From DATFQE01 sp963733845 (lineage in GTDB: Bacteria > Actinomycetota > Thermoleophilia > Gaiellales > Gaiellaceae), in contig CAVTEM010000006.1 of the NCBI GenBank assembly GCA_963733845.1, positions 1 through 64,000 on the forward strand: a stretch of DNA of 64,000 bases, read 5' to 3'. Position numbers and translations under genes: made by a program. The notes beneath the pieces were generated by a model, which worked only from the letters and a program-made list of their open reading frames with translations, was not told the origin of the DNA and did no database searches. The stretch's first letter is position 1. The number at the start of each line of letters is the position of its first letter. Of the stretch, positions 1 to 7,869 are shown in pieces.

Positions 1-199
1 GCTCGTCGCGGCGTTCAACGACCTGAAGCGCACGGATCTAACCCAGGTGCTCGTCGAGCACGACATGCAGTTCGTCGGCTCTCTCGCCGACCGCGTGATC
101 GTGCTCGACCGGGGGCGCGTAATCGCCGACGGGACGCCCGCTCAGGTCCGCGAGGACGCGCGCGTCGTCGACGCGTACCTGGGGTCCGCGACGCTGTGA
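1..199 (+). CDS. livG: LivG-type branched-chain amino acid ABC transporter ATPase, C-terminal fragment
   Basis: Only the last 65 codons lie in the window; the gene runs off the left edge. The frame starting at base 2 reads LVEHDM (the switch-histidine loop of ABC ATPases), then DRVIVLDRGRVIADG and a short tail ending in TGA at 197-199. That C-terminal layout is typical of LivG, the first ATPase of the high-affinity leucine/isoleucine/valine importer. The stop overlaps the GTG start of the next gene (GTGA), so the two are translationally coupled. Assignment to LivG rather than another ABC ATPase rests on the livF-livH-livM genes that follow. Substrate specificity (branched-chain amino acids, amides or urea) cannot be read from this fragment. 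Confidence 0.85.
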   Translation, partial: LVAAFNDLKRTDLTQVLVEHDMQFVGSLADRVIVLDRGRVIADGTPAQVREDARVVDAYLGSATL

Positions 200-969
200 C
201 GGCGCTCCTCGAGATCGAGGAGCTCGTCGTCCGCTACGGCGAGGCGGTTGCCGTCGACACCGTCTCGCTGCGCGTCGACCACGGCGAGCGGGTTGCCCTG
301 ATCGGCCCGAACGGCGCCGGCAAGAGCTCGCTCCTGAACGCCGCGTGCGGCGTCGTCCGCCCGTCGTCCGGACGCGTCCGCGTCGACGGCGACGACGTGA
401 CCGGGGCAGTGCCCGCGGTGCTCGTCCGGCGCGGCGTCAGCCAGGTCCCGGAAGGCCGGCACGTGTTCGCGTCGCTCCCGGTCGAGGCGAACCTCCAGCT
501 CGGTGCCTACGGCCGATTCTTCAGCCTCGAGATCGTCTCCTCGACGCTCCGCTACCTCCGCCGGAGGGCCGAGGTCCAGGAGCGACTCGAACGGGTCTAC
601 ACACTCCTGCCGAAGCTGCGCGAGCTGCGCGAGCGTCCCGCCGGACGCACGTCCGGCGGGGAGCAGCAGATGGTCGCGATCGGGCGAGCGCTGATGGCCG
701 AGCCCCGCGTCCTCGCGATCGACGAGCTCTCGCTCGGCCTCGCCCCGCTCGTCGTCGAGCAGCTAATGGAGTTCCTCGTGCGCCTGAACGAGGAGGAGGG
801 CGTCGCCATCCTGCTCGTGGACCAGAACGCGGTGCTGGCGTTCTCGCTCTGCGAGCGCTCCTACGTGCTCGAGACGGGCAGGATCGCCCTCGAGGGGCCG
901 AGCTCGGAGCTCCGCGATCGGCCCGAGGTGCGCAGCGCCTACCTCGGAGGCGGGAGCGGCCCCAGGTGA
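196..969 (+). CDS. livF: LivF-type branched-chain amino acid ABC transporter ATPase
   Basis: This 257-residue protein is the second cytoplasmic ATPase of a HAAT-family importer and pairs with LivG to power the permease. Walker A GPNGAGKSS is at residues 37-45, the ABC signature TSGGEQQ at 152-158, and Walker B VLAIDE at 172-177 followed by the LivF-typical LSLGLAP. The H-loop position reads VDQNA rather than EH; Gln-Asn there is common in LivF. GTG is chosen as start because it overlaps the livG stop and gives the usual family length. Its own stop overlaps the livH GTG start. The order livG-livF-livH-livM with 4-base overlaps indicates one transcript. Confidence 0.95.
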   Translation: MTALLEIEELVVRYGEAVAVDTVSLRVDHGERVALIGPNGAGKSSLLNAACGVVRPSSGRVRVDGDDVTGAVPAVLVRRGVSQVPEGRHVFASLPVEANLQLGAYGRFFSLEIVSSTLRYLRRRAEVQERLERVYTLLPKLRELRERPAGRTSGGEQQMVAIGRALMAEPRVLAIDELSLGLAPLVVEQLMEFLVRLNEEEGVAILLVDQNAVLAFSLCERSYVLETGRIALEGPSSELRDRPEVRSAYLGGGSGPR

Positions 970-1814
970 CGACGTTCCTCCAGCTCGTCGTCGTCGGGAT
1001 CTCGACGGGCTCCGTCTTCGGGATCGTCGGGATCGCCCTCGTCCTCGTCTACCGGACGACCGGAATCGTCAACTTCGCCCAGGGCGTATTCGCGGTCCTC
1101 GGCGGCGTGTTCACGTTCGAGTTCGCCCAGCACATACCCATGCTCCCGGCGATCGTCGTCGCCGTCCTGCTCTCGGCGGTGCTCGCTACGGTCACGGCGG
1201 TCGTCGCCGTAGGGATCCGAGGGCGGACGACGCACCTCGCGAGCCTCGTGATCACCGTCGGCATCGCTCTCACCGCAGAGGCCGTCCTGCTCGCGACTTT
1301 CGGCGAGGTCCCGCGCTCGTACGCAGGCATCTCCGAGCACGCTTGGGACATCGGCGGCGTCCTCGTGCAGCCGCAATACGTGCTGATCGCGGCCGTCGCG
1401 CTCATCGCGGCGGTCTCTCTCACCTTCTTCCTCCGCCGAACGATCGTCGGGCAGGCACTCGTGGCGTCCGCCGACTCGCCACGCGCCGCAGAGCTCGTCG
1501 GCCTCAACGTCCGCTCGATCGCGGTGATCGCCTTCGCCGTCGCCGGCGCGCTCTGCGCTCTCGGCGGCTCGCTGCTCGCTCCCACCGTCCCGGTCGTCTA
1601 CAACGCCGACCTCGCCCTGACGATCAACGGCTTCGCCGCCGCCGTCTTCGGAGGCTTCGCCTCGATCCGGCTCGCGCTGCTGGGCGGCTACGCGCTCGGG
1701 ATCGTCGAGCAGCTCGTCGTCGGCTACGTCGACCCGCAGTACAACCTCACGATCGCGCTGGTCGTCATGCTCGTGCTGATCGGCTGGCGCTCCCGGAAGG
1801 AGCTCGCGGTTTGA
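966..1814 (+). CDS. livH: LivH-type branched-chain amino acid ABC transporter permease
   Basis: A 282-residue integral membrane permease of the BPD_transp_2 family, forming half of the transmembrane channel. The sequence is almost entirely hydrophobic helices from residue 1 (VTTFLQLVVVGISTGSVFG) and carries the family motif VYRTTGIVNFAQG near residues 30-42. A later cytoplasmic loop reads RRTIVGQALVASADSPRAAELVGLN, the EAA-like ATPase contact. GTG at 966 overlaps the livF stop (GTGA). Much longer upstream extensions in this frame exist but are only the shadow of livF. The stop overlaps the TTG start of livM. Confidence 0.95.
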   Translation: MTTFLQLVVVGISTGSVFGIVGIALVLVYRTTGIVNFAQGVFAVLGGVFTFEFAQHIPMLPAIVVAVLLSAVLATVTAVVAVGIRGRTTHLASLVITVGIALTAEAVLLATFGEVPRSYAGISEHAWDIGGVLVQPQYVLIAAVALIAAVSLTFFLRRTIVGQALVASADSPRAAELVGLNVRSIAVIAFAVAGALCALGGSLLAPTVPVVYNADLALTINGFAAAVFGGFASIRLALLGGYALGIVEQLVVGYVDPQYNLTIALVVMLVLIGWRSRKELAV

Positions 1815-2929
1815 GCACCGAAACGGTCGCCGGGAAGCAGCGTGTCCGCGTGTGGAAGGGGTGGCTCCGTCTCGCGGCGATCGTGGCGGCCGGCGCGTTC
1901 GCCTGCTGGCTGCCGTTCCAGCTGTCGCGGCTCGACCTCGCCCTCTACGACCGCATGGGCCTCTACACGCTCGTCACCCTCGGGCTCACCCTGCTGATGG
2001 GGTTCGCCGGACAGGTCTCGCTCGGACAAGGCGGCTTCTTCCTGATCGGCGCCTACACGTCGGGCCTGCTCACCGTCGGCCTCGACCCCGACACGCGTCT
2101 CGTCGACCTCGAGGCGGGGATCACGCCGCTCGCCGCGCTCGCCGCCGCCCCCGTCGTGACCGCAGTCGTCGCCGCGGTCATCGGTGTACCGCTCCTGCGC
2201 CTCCGCGGGCATTACCTCGCGTTCGCGACGCTCGCTTTCCACCTGATCATGCTGTCGCTGCTCTACGCGCAGGACCGGTTCACGGGCGGCCAGTACGGCG
2301 TCACCGTCGTGAAGCCGCTCGAGGTCTTCGGCCACTCGATCAGCGGCGCCACCCACGCCGCCGTCGTGTGGGCCATTGTTGCGATCGCGCTCCTGCTGTC
2401 GGCGAACCTCGTCCATTCGCGCGCCGGCCGCGCCCTGCAAGCGATCGCCGAGAGTGAGCCCGCCGCCGCGGCCGCGGGAGTCAGCGTCGCGACCTACAAG
2501 CTGCGGCTCTTCGTCCTCGCAGCGGCGCTCGCCGGCCTCGCCGGCGGCCTGTTCGCGTTCTTCGCGCAGTTCGTCGGACCCGAGGACTTCTCCATCATCC
2601 TCAGCCTCCAGTTCGTGGTGATGGTCGCGGTCGGCGGGCTCGGCAACGTGTATGGCGCCGTCGTCGGCACCGTCGCAATCTTGTGGCTCGAGCATCGCGT
2701 GCGCGACCTCGGAACGCACGAGAGCCTGCTCGGCTGGGACCTGCCGCCGCAGGCGCCAAGCGTCCTCTCGCTCGGCGTCCTGGGCGTGATCCTGATCGTC
2801 GTCATGCTCTTCTTCCCGAACGGGCTTCTCCCCGCTGTGCTCGGCGGCGTCCGGCGCGCGCGCCACCGCCGCCGCCGGGGGCCCGCGCGTGCGCTCCCGG
2901 TCTCCGACCGCGGGCCGGGCACGCGCTAA
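1811..2929 (+). CDS. livM: LivM-type branched-chain amino acid ABC transporter permease
   Basis: A 372-residue second permease subunit. TTG at 1811 overlaps the livH stop (TTGA), matching the coupling seen at the two previous junctions. After a charged N-terminus, hydrophobic helices begin near residue 20; MGFAGQVSLGQGGFFLIGAY is the LivM hallmark, and the coupling loop reads HSRAGRALQAIAESEPAAAAAGVS. The C-terminus is Arg-rich. The operon ends here: no further gene follows on this strand for over 500 bases. The periplasmic binding protein gene is not in the window and may lie upstream of livG. Confidence 0.95.
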   Translation: MSTETVAGKQRVRVWKGWLRLAAIVAAGAFACWLPFQLSRLDLALYDRMGLYTLVTLGLTLLMGFAGQVSLGQGGFFLIGAYTSGLLTVGLDPDTRLVDLEAGITPLAALAAAPVVTAVVAAVIGVPLLRLRGHYLAFATLAFHLIMLSLLYAQDRFTGGQYGVTVVKPLEVFGHSISGATHAAVVWAIVAIALLLSANLVHSRAGRALQAIAESEPAAAAAGVSVATYKLRLFVLAAALAGLAGGLFAFFAQFVGPEDFSIILSLQFVVMVAVGGLGNVYGAVVGTVAILWLEHRVRDLGTHESLLGWDLPPQAPSVLSLGVLGVILIVVMLFFPNGLLPAVLGGVRRARHRRRRGPARALPVSDRGPGTR

Positions 2930-3455
2930 GGCCGCCGGAACGCGAGGAAGGCCGCCCAAAGCGCGCCGAGAGATCCTGGTAGCGCCACCAGATAGGAGGC
3001 CTCTCTGGGCGACAGTTGCGGATAGTCGAACGGCTTGACCTGGTGGACGGTGGCAAGCGTGACCCTGCTGGCGGGAAGATCCTTACCTGTATCGCGTATC
3101 CTCCGCCGGGTCTCGTGAGGGGACTGGCGACATTCGTCATCCCGTAGCACGGGATGATCATCCTGACGGAGTTTTCGCGCGGCGCGGTCGCGGGGTCACG
3201 TGGCGCCAAGAACTGGCCGCCTCCGGCGATCATTGGCCACCCTAGTCCAGCCGACTACACGCCCGGAGCGCGGGGATCGAGTTGAGCGTCTCGACGAGGG
3301 TTTTCTAGCACCATCGCAGCGCAGGGTTTTGGCGGTCCCTCGAGCCGAATCCCCCAAATGAGGGATCGGGTCCGGTGCGGCTCGCGGCTAGGTTCCCGCA
3401 CTTCGTAACGCGAACCGGCTGGGGCGGCCCCAGCCGCGAGGACAGGGGGAGATAT
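2930..3455. other. Intergenic region with possible mobile-element end
   Basis: No convincing gene is seen in these 526 bases. A short minus-strand frame (2926-3150) lacks a recognisable domain and overlaps the livM end. Near 3201-3241 the minus strand contains two similar blocks about 20 bases apart, GGTGGCCAATGATCGCC and GGCGGCCAGTTCTTGGC. Repeated motifs of this kind resemble ends of IS21-like elements, but no transposase is present, so this is at most a remnant. The last 30 bases hold the ribosome-binding site of the next gene (AGGGGGAGA just before the ATG at 3456). Confidence 0.3.
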
Positions 3456-3807
3456 ATGAGAAGGAAATTCTTGGTGGCGGTCTCGGCGTGCGCGTTGGGC
3501 GTCTCGGTGGTCGTTCCATCGGCGCTGGCGCACGACTGCATGGTCGCAAAGAAGCCGGCCAAAGCCGGCGCTGTCGCGATAGTAAACGTCGTGACCGGCG
3601 AGGAGACCAGCCTGAAGCGGAACCCGGGGATCGGACGAGAAACCGCACGGCGCGTTCTTCGCGTTCACCGACGGCGGCGACTTGAGCGCGTCCACGTTCC
3701 TGCATGCACCCAACGGCGTGCTGCCACCCGCCCGCGAGGGCGGCCCGCAGCACAACTGCGACGGGAAGGGCCTCGACTCGATCGAGCTCTGCTTCCCGGA
3801 CTCGTAG
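3456..3807 (+). pseudogene. Small secreted protein, one frame break
   Basis: No family was recognised. ATG at 3456 follows a strong ribosome-binding site (AGGGGGAGA). The N-terminus MRRKFLVAVSACALGVSVV, ending at PSALAHD, is a clear signal peptide, so the product is exported. After about 57 codons the frame breaks in the run ACCCGGGGATCGG near 3625. Dropping one G restores a sensible frame reading GSDEKPHGAFFAFTDGG and later HNCDGKGLDSIELCFPDS, ending in TAG-TAA at 3805-3810. Restored length is about 116 residues with three Cys. The break is of the one-extra-base type seen throughout this window, so the gene is probably intact in the organism. Confidence 0.6.
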
Positions 3808-3823
3808 TAATCCGATCTGCGCA

Positions 3824-3848
3824 TGGAGCCGGGCTCGTCCCGGCTCCA
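3824..3848 (+). terminator. Hairpin downstream of the secreted-protein gene
   Basis: TGGAGCCGGG at 3824-3833 and CCCGGCTCCA at 3839-3848 form a perfect 10-bp stem with a 5-base loop, 17 bases after the stop codon. No T-tract follows, so it may be a weak intrinsic terminator or an mRNA 3'-end stabiliser. Confidence 0.6.
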
Positions 3849-4034
3849 CGCGCGTCTCGCCGGCACTGACTGGACGGGGAGGTCATTCCGGAACCTTGCT
3901 GGCGTGATGAGGCCCTCGCGGCCCGTCACCCGTGGATGCATGGGGCGCGTTCTTGTCTCTTGTGTCACAAGTGGTTACGGTGGAGCGCAGGCTGTTGGTC
4001 ATCTGCGGCCGACCACACCCAAGGGAGGAACGGG

Positions 4035-4505
4035 ATGAAGATTCGCCACCGGCTGTTCGTCGGACTGGTTGCTGCGCTCGCGGTAGCGCTGGCGAGCGTC
4101 GCCGTCAGCGCCGCGGCGGCTGAGACTCCATTCAAGGGAACAGTCAACGCGGTTGAAACAGGCACGGTCGTTTTCCCGACCCGCTTCTTGGATCGAACCG
4201 GCACGGGCAACGCCACGCATCTCGGCAGGTACACGGAGCACGTCGTGATGCAGATCAACATTCCAACCATGAGTTCAATGGGGGCTGCAACCTTCACCGC
4301 AGCAAACGGCGACAGATTGACCGCCAGCGTCGTCGGGCAGGCGACGCGGACGGGTCCGACGACGCTCTCGATCGTCGAGGTCTACACCATCACGGGCGGA
4401 ACGGGACGCTTCGCCGACGCAACCGGCCGCTTTACGCTGAGAAGCACCGTGGACCAAGTGACGGGCGTTAGTTCCGGCACGTTCAGCGGAGCCATCGACC
4501 ACTAG
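4035..4505 (+). CDS. Small secreted hypothetical protein
   Basis: A 156-residue protein of unrecognised family. ATG at 4035 is chosen because it follows AAGGGAGGAA at ideal spacing and opens a textbook signal peptide, MKIRHRLFVGLVAALAVAL, with probable cleavage after the Ala-rich AAAAE region. The mature part (about 120 residues) is rich in Thr, Gly and Ser with short beta-strand-like stretches (GNATHLGRYTEHVVMQ, TITGGTGRFADATGRF), suggesting a small beta-sandwich or barrel. The motif GGTGRFADATG resembles allene-oxide-cyclase-like or 'calycin-like' secreted proteins; I hold that only as a possibility. An intrinsic terminator follows directly. Confidence 0.8.
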   Translation: MKIRHRLFVGLVAALAVALASVAVSAAAAETPFKGTVNAVETGTVVFPTRFLDRTGTGNATHLGRYTEHVVMQINIPTMSSMGAATFTAANGDRLTASVVGQATRTGPTTLSIVEVYTITGGTGRFADATGRFTLRSTVDQVTGVSSGTFSGAIDH

Positions 4506-4519
4506 ATGCCGTATGACCG

Positions 4520-4547
4520 CGTGAAGCGATGCTTCACGTTGTCCTTT
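4520..4547 (+). terminator. Intrinsic terminator
   Basis: CGTGAAGC (4520-4527), loop GAT, GCTTCACG (4531-4538), then the T-rich TTGTCCTTT. The perfect 8-bp stem lies 15 bases after the stop of the secreted protein gene at 4035-4505. Confidence 0.75.
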
Positions 4548-4695
4548 GCATTGTGGGACTACGAACGGAGCGGCGCGATAGATTGGGTCAGGGCTCGCGG
4601 CGCACGCATCGGGGGGCGGACCGATCGCTAGGGGCGGATGAACGCTACGAACACCCCACGCGCGTGGCTTTGTGCGTACGAGTTTCGTCCAGCCC

Positions 4696-4845
4696 TCATT
4701 CCGCCTCAGCCACGAAGTGGAGAAGGTCGTGCGGCAGGTACTCGTCGTACCCGGGCGCCGGGTGAGCGACAACCGCCGGAGCGAGCTCCCGCTCGGCCAG
4801 CACGGCGTAGCGGCGTGCGCCCGTCTTACGGAAGTGGACGAGCAT
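4696..4845 (-). pseudogene. Truncated conserved hypothetical protein
   Basis: The minus frame reads MLVHFRKTGARRYAVLAERE, then APAVVAHPAPGYDEYLPHD and LLHFVAEAE, and stops at TGA (4696-4698) after 49 residues. I recognise this as the N-terminal half of an uncharacterised actinobacterial protein family whose members continue past 'HFVAEAE' with a Gly-Leu segment and are roughly twice as long. After the stop the same frame does read GLDE, which fits a nonsense change or base error, but similarity then fades. No good ribosome-binding site is seen. It is therefore listed as a truncated or decayed copy. The alternative is a genuinely short protein. Confidence 0.45.
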
Positions 4846-4996
4846 CGGCTTGCACGATAGAACGCCGCGCTGCCGCGAAGCGCCGAGGATCAGTTCTTGT
4901 ACGAGCGCCTGCTTGTCGGCAGCGGCAGCCACCTCACGCTGGCGCGGCCAGGCCCCGATGCGGATCGGTTGGAGGCGTTCGATTCTCACCGAGCCG

Positions 4997-5029
4997 AGTC
5001 GTTTGGGCACTAAGTGGGCACAAACGACT
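4997..5029. repeat. Inverted repeat downstream of tRNA-Pro
   Basis: AGTCGTTTG (4997-5005) and CAAACGACT (5021-5029) form a perfect 9-bp inverted repeat around a 15-base loop. It lies about 60 bases past the 3' end of the tRNA on the tRNA's own strand, so it could be the tRNA terminator. No T-run follows. An alternative is a leftover attachment-site arm, since tRNA 3' ends are common integration sites, but no integrase is present. Confidence 0.4.
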
Positions 5030-5089
5030 GAGGCTCAGGCTACTACTTCTTACGCCAAAACATGAGTTTTTCCAGCCACTTCTTCATAA

Positions 5090-5164
5090 TCGGGGCGCCG
5101 AGATTTGAACTCGGGACCTCTAGTCCCCCAGACTAGCGCGCTAACCAGGCTGCGCCACGCCCCG
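5090..5164 (-). tRNA. tRNA-Pro (GGG anticodon)
   Basis: A complete 75-base cloverleaf reads on the minus strand. The acceptor stem CGGGGCG pairs with CGCCCCG and the discriminator is A. The D stem is GCGC/GCGC around AGCCTGGTTA. The anticodon stem CTAGT/ACTAG encloses the loop CTGGGGG, giving anticodon GGG, which decodes CCC. The variable loop is AGGTC and the T stem CCGAG/CTCGG encloses TTCAAAT. CCA is not encoded; the following bases read TTATG. All helices are perfectly paired. Confidence 0.97.
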
Positions 5165-5485
5165 CAAACGCGGAACACGATAACAAGCGGGTTCCGACTC
5201 CGCCCTCCCCCGCTTCACCACTGGCAGCAACCGATTCGTTTTCGCCATTTAATGCCACTTTTGTTGCCTAATAGGACGACGGCAGTGCGCATCGGTCGCC
5301 GCAGCGTGCGGGCCCTGGTCGTTGAGGCACGCCTCTGCCTGACGCCTGAGCTTGCGTTGCCAGCGCGCGCTTGGCTGCGACGTGGAACCTTCTGACGGTG
5401 CCACAATCCTCAGCGTGACCGAACCAGCCACGTTCGTCGAGCACGACATTTCGATCGACCCGAGATCGGCTCGGTAGAGCCGGCG
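5165..5485. other. Intergenic spacer
   Basis: The 321 bases between the tRNA-Pro 5' end and the universal stress gene show no frame with a recognisable protein. They should hold the tRNA promoter (minus strand) and the promoter of the + strand usp gene, but no unambiguous -35/-10 pair was identified. Confidence 0.4.
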
Positions 5486-6274
5486 ATGGGCGCACACGCC
5501 AGCGACACCCCGGTCTTCGAACGCATCGTCTGCGGCGTCGACGGCACGCCTGCGAGCTTGGTCGCGGTCCGGCAGGCACTGCGCCTCCAGGACGGCCACG
5601 GCGACCTTCTCCTCGCTGCCGTCGCGAACTTCGCCCAGACTGCGCACGCGGGCATGGCCGCAACGCACGCCACGGACCTCCTGCAACAAGAGGCCGAGGC
5701 GGCACTCGCGGAAGCGCGGGCGCTCGCTCCGTCCGCGAACGCAAGACTCGTCGACGGTGACCCAGCCGCGGGCTTGCTCGAGCAAGCCGAGTCCGGGCGG
5801 GCGACGCTGATTGCCGTTGGCTCGCACGGGCGCCGGCGCGCGGCCGGGCTCTTGCTCGGCACTGTGGCCGCCAGGATGCTCCGCGACGCAAGCTGCTCCG
5901 TGCTGGTCGCGCGTCCGGCCCGTGACGCCGAGACGTGGCCACAAGCGGTCGTCGTAGGAGTGGACGGCTCTGTCGAAGCCGCCGCCGCATTCACCGCCGC
6001 AACCGCGGTGTCCGAGCGGTTCGGGGGCAGCGTTCGCGCGTTGGCGTCCACGAAGGATCGGCTCGACCGCGAAGCCGCGCGGGCCGTCGCGCCAGAGCTC
6101 GAGGAGCACGGCGCGCCCGCGCTCGATGCTCTCGTGGCGGCGTCGGCAGCGGCTGACCTCGTCGTCCTTGGGAACCGCGGACTGCACGGACTGAAAGCGC
6201 TCGGAAGCGTGAGCGAGCGAGTCGCTCACCAGGCGCCCTCGTCGGTCCTGGTCGTCCGGCCCGGCCACGCGTAA
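5486..6274 (+). CDS. Tandem-domain universal stress protein
   Basis: A 262-residue cytoplasmic protein made of two UspA domains. Domain 1 spans about residues 10-145: FERIVCGVDGTPASLVAV opens it, and the nucleotide-binding loop GSHGRRRAAGLLLGTVA followed by CSVLVARPA closes it. Domain 2 spans about 150-260: VVVGVDGSVEAAAAF opens it, and GNRGLHGLKALGSVSERVA with APSSVLVVRP closes it. The second loop lacks the full G-x9-G-S pattern, so ATP binding may be retained in domain 1 only. Such tandem proteins are typical of actinobacterial stress or hypoxia responses. It stands just upstream of the OLD-family gene on the same strand (9-base gap), so the two may be co-transcribed. Confidence 0.92.
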   Translation: MGAHASDTPVFERIVCGVDGTPASLVAVRQALRLQDGHGDLLLAAVANFAQTAHAGMAATHATDLLQQEAEAALAEARALAPSANARLVDGDPAAGLLEQAESGRATLIAVGSHGRRRAAGLLLGTVAARMLRDASCSVLVARPARDAETWPQAVVVGVDGSVEAAAAFTAATAVSERFGGSVRALASTKDRLDREAARAVAPELEEHGAPALDALVAASAAADLVVLGNRGLHGLKALGSVSERVAHQAPSSVLVVRPGHA

Positions 6275-6283
6275 CGGAAGGAC

Positions 6284-7585
6284 ATGCATCTGCCGCCGAG
6301 TGTGAATCCGGCGCCCGCCGAGGTCGGCTTCGGCGTCATTCGGATCGAGGTGAGCGGCTTCAGAAGCGCTCGCGATGTCGTCCTTTCGCCGGGCCGCCTT
6401 TGCGCGCTGGTCGGCGAGGCGAATGCCGGCAAGTCGAATCTTCTGGCGGCGATCCGCGCTGTTCTCGATCCTGCCACCGCGCCGCTCATGGCGACGGACC
6501 TGGCGGAGGGCGGCAACGGAGAGGTTTCGATCCGGGTAACGCTGGCGGACGGCAGCGAGGTGGCACTAGACGGGAGCCCCGATCGCAACGCCCTCACCGG
6601 AGGCGCCACTACACCGTCCACGCTCTTCCTGCCTGCTGAAGAGCGAGCCGGTGCCCTGCTCGCCGCCTCGACGCCGAGCAAGAACGAGCCGGCCGCCACG
6701 GTCTTCCACCGTGAGCTCGCGCAATGGAGCGCCTCGCCGGGGGCACAGGCACTCGGCGTTCTCGAGGCGGTCGAGTCCTGCAGCTCGAAGGGCCTCGGCG
6801 GCCTCGTGCTCCTGATCGAGGAGCCGGAGCTGTATCTTCGTCCGCAGGCGCAGCGGTACCTCTACCGGCTCCTGCGCGAGTTCTCGCGCGCCGGGAATCA
6901 GGTCATCTACTCCACGCACTCGCCGGCCTTTCTCAACGTCAACCGGATGGACGAGCTCGTCTTCGTCGAGCGCCTTCCGGTCACCGGGACGCACGCCCTC
7001 CAGCCGGAGCCGGTCTCGGCCGACGAGGACTTCCGGGTGATGACCGAATTCGACGCCGCGCGCAGCGAGCTTTTCCTCGCCCACGCGGCCGTACTCGTCG
7101 AGGGCCTGACAGAGAAGCTCGTGCTCCCGTTCGTCTTCGCGGCGCTCGGGCACGACGTCGACCGTGAGGCGATCTCGATCATCGAATGCGGCGGCAAGCC
7201 GAACATCCCCCTCTTCGCGCGCATCTGCAGGGCCGCCGGGATCCCGTTCGTGGTCCTACACGACAGCGACCGAAAGACGAGCGGCAAACTCGCTCCGGCC
7301 GAGCAAGCGCTGAACGCGCTCATTGCCGAAACTGCCGGCGAGGAACGGGTCATCGTTCTCGACCCTGATTTCGAGGCGGTGGCGGGCCTGGCGGGGCGCC
7401 GCCACAAGCCCGAGCACGCGTGGAGGGAGTTCGCAGAGCGCGCCGCCGACGAGATGCCCGGGCAGCTCGTGCGCGTCGCCGAGCTCACGATGTCGTTCGT
7501 GCGTCCGGGCGCCGAGGTGCCCTGGAACGCTCACGCCCGGCACGGCGCCGCGCGAGCAGCCGGCGAGCACCAGAGGCGCCGCTAG
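6284..7585 (+). CDS. OLD-family ATP-dependent endonuclease (AAA ATPase plus TOPRIM)
   Basis: This 433-residue protein combines an SMC/RecF-like ATPase and a TOPRIM nuclease domain. Walker A GEANAGKSN is at residues 44-52, Walker B LVLLIEEPEL at 174-183, and the histidine switch STHSPAF at 210-216. The TOPRIM half starts at VLVEGLTEK (270-278, with the catalytic Glu) and has the acidic pair HDSD at 326-329. It is shorter than class 1 OLD proteins because the stretch between Walker A and Walker B, which normally holds a coiled-coil/dimerisation insert, is only about 120 residues. No UvrD-like helicase (GajB-type partner) is adjacent, which fits a class 2-like, stand-alone OLD. The role could be repair or phage defence. 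Confidence 0.88.
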   Translation: MHLPPSVNPAPAEVGFGVIRIEVSGFRSARDVVLSPGRLCALVGEANAGKSNLLAAIRAVLDPATAPLMATDLAEGGNGEVSIRVTLADGSEVALDGSPDRNALTGGATTPSTLFLPAEERAGALLAASTPSKNEPAATVFHRELAQWSASPGAQALGVLEAVESCSSKGLGGLVLLIEEPELYLRPQAQRYLYRLLREFSRAGNQVIYSTHSPAFLNVNRMDELVFVERLPVTGTHALQPEPVSADEDFRVMTEFDAARSELFLAHAAVLVEGLTEKLVLPFVFAALGHDVDREAISIIECGGKPNIPLFARICRAAGIPFVVLHDSDRKTSGKLAPAEQALNALIAETAGEERVIVLDPDFEAVAGLAGRRHKPEHAWREFAERAADEMPGQLVRVAELTMSFVRPGAEVPWNAHARHGAARAAGEHQRRR

Positions 7586-7696
7586 CGAGAGTCGAGCGCG
7601 GCCATCCCCCGTCAACGATCCGTTTCCCCACCTCGTGCCACCGTCGCTCGCTGGCACGATTTTCCACACCCCCAGCAGCCCCTGACCCTGACTTCG

Positions 7697-7798
7697 GTGA
7701 CCGAGACGAACCGTCTGCGATTCCGGGTGGCGCTCGGCACGCCTGCCGTCGTCGCCCTCGTGCTGGCCGCATCGTGGCTCCTCGACTTCGTGCGCTAG
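7697..7798 (+). CDS. Possible 33-residue single-pass membrane peptide
   Basis: GTG at 7697 opens a 33-codon frame ending in TAG at 7796. It reads VTETNRLRFRVALG and then the hydrophobic run TPAVVALVLAASWLLDFV, which is long enough for one membrane helix with a basic cytoplasmic side. There is no strong ribosome-binding site and no family match, so it is a tentative call based on composition and on filling the gap between two genes. Confidence 0.35.
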   Translation: MTETNRLRFRVALGTPAVVALVLAASWLLDFVR

Positions 7799-7869
7799 GC
7801 GAGTGGCAACAGGGCGCCGTGGCGGTTCTGAGCATCGCTAGAGGCCGACGGGCGCCGGGGCGCTCGAGT

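Noticed and set aside
2926..3150. A 74-codon minus-strand gene after livM
   Set aside because: It overlaps the livM end, has no ribosome-binding site or recognisable motif.
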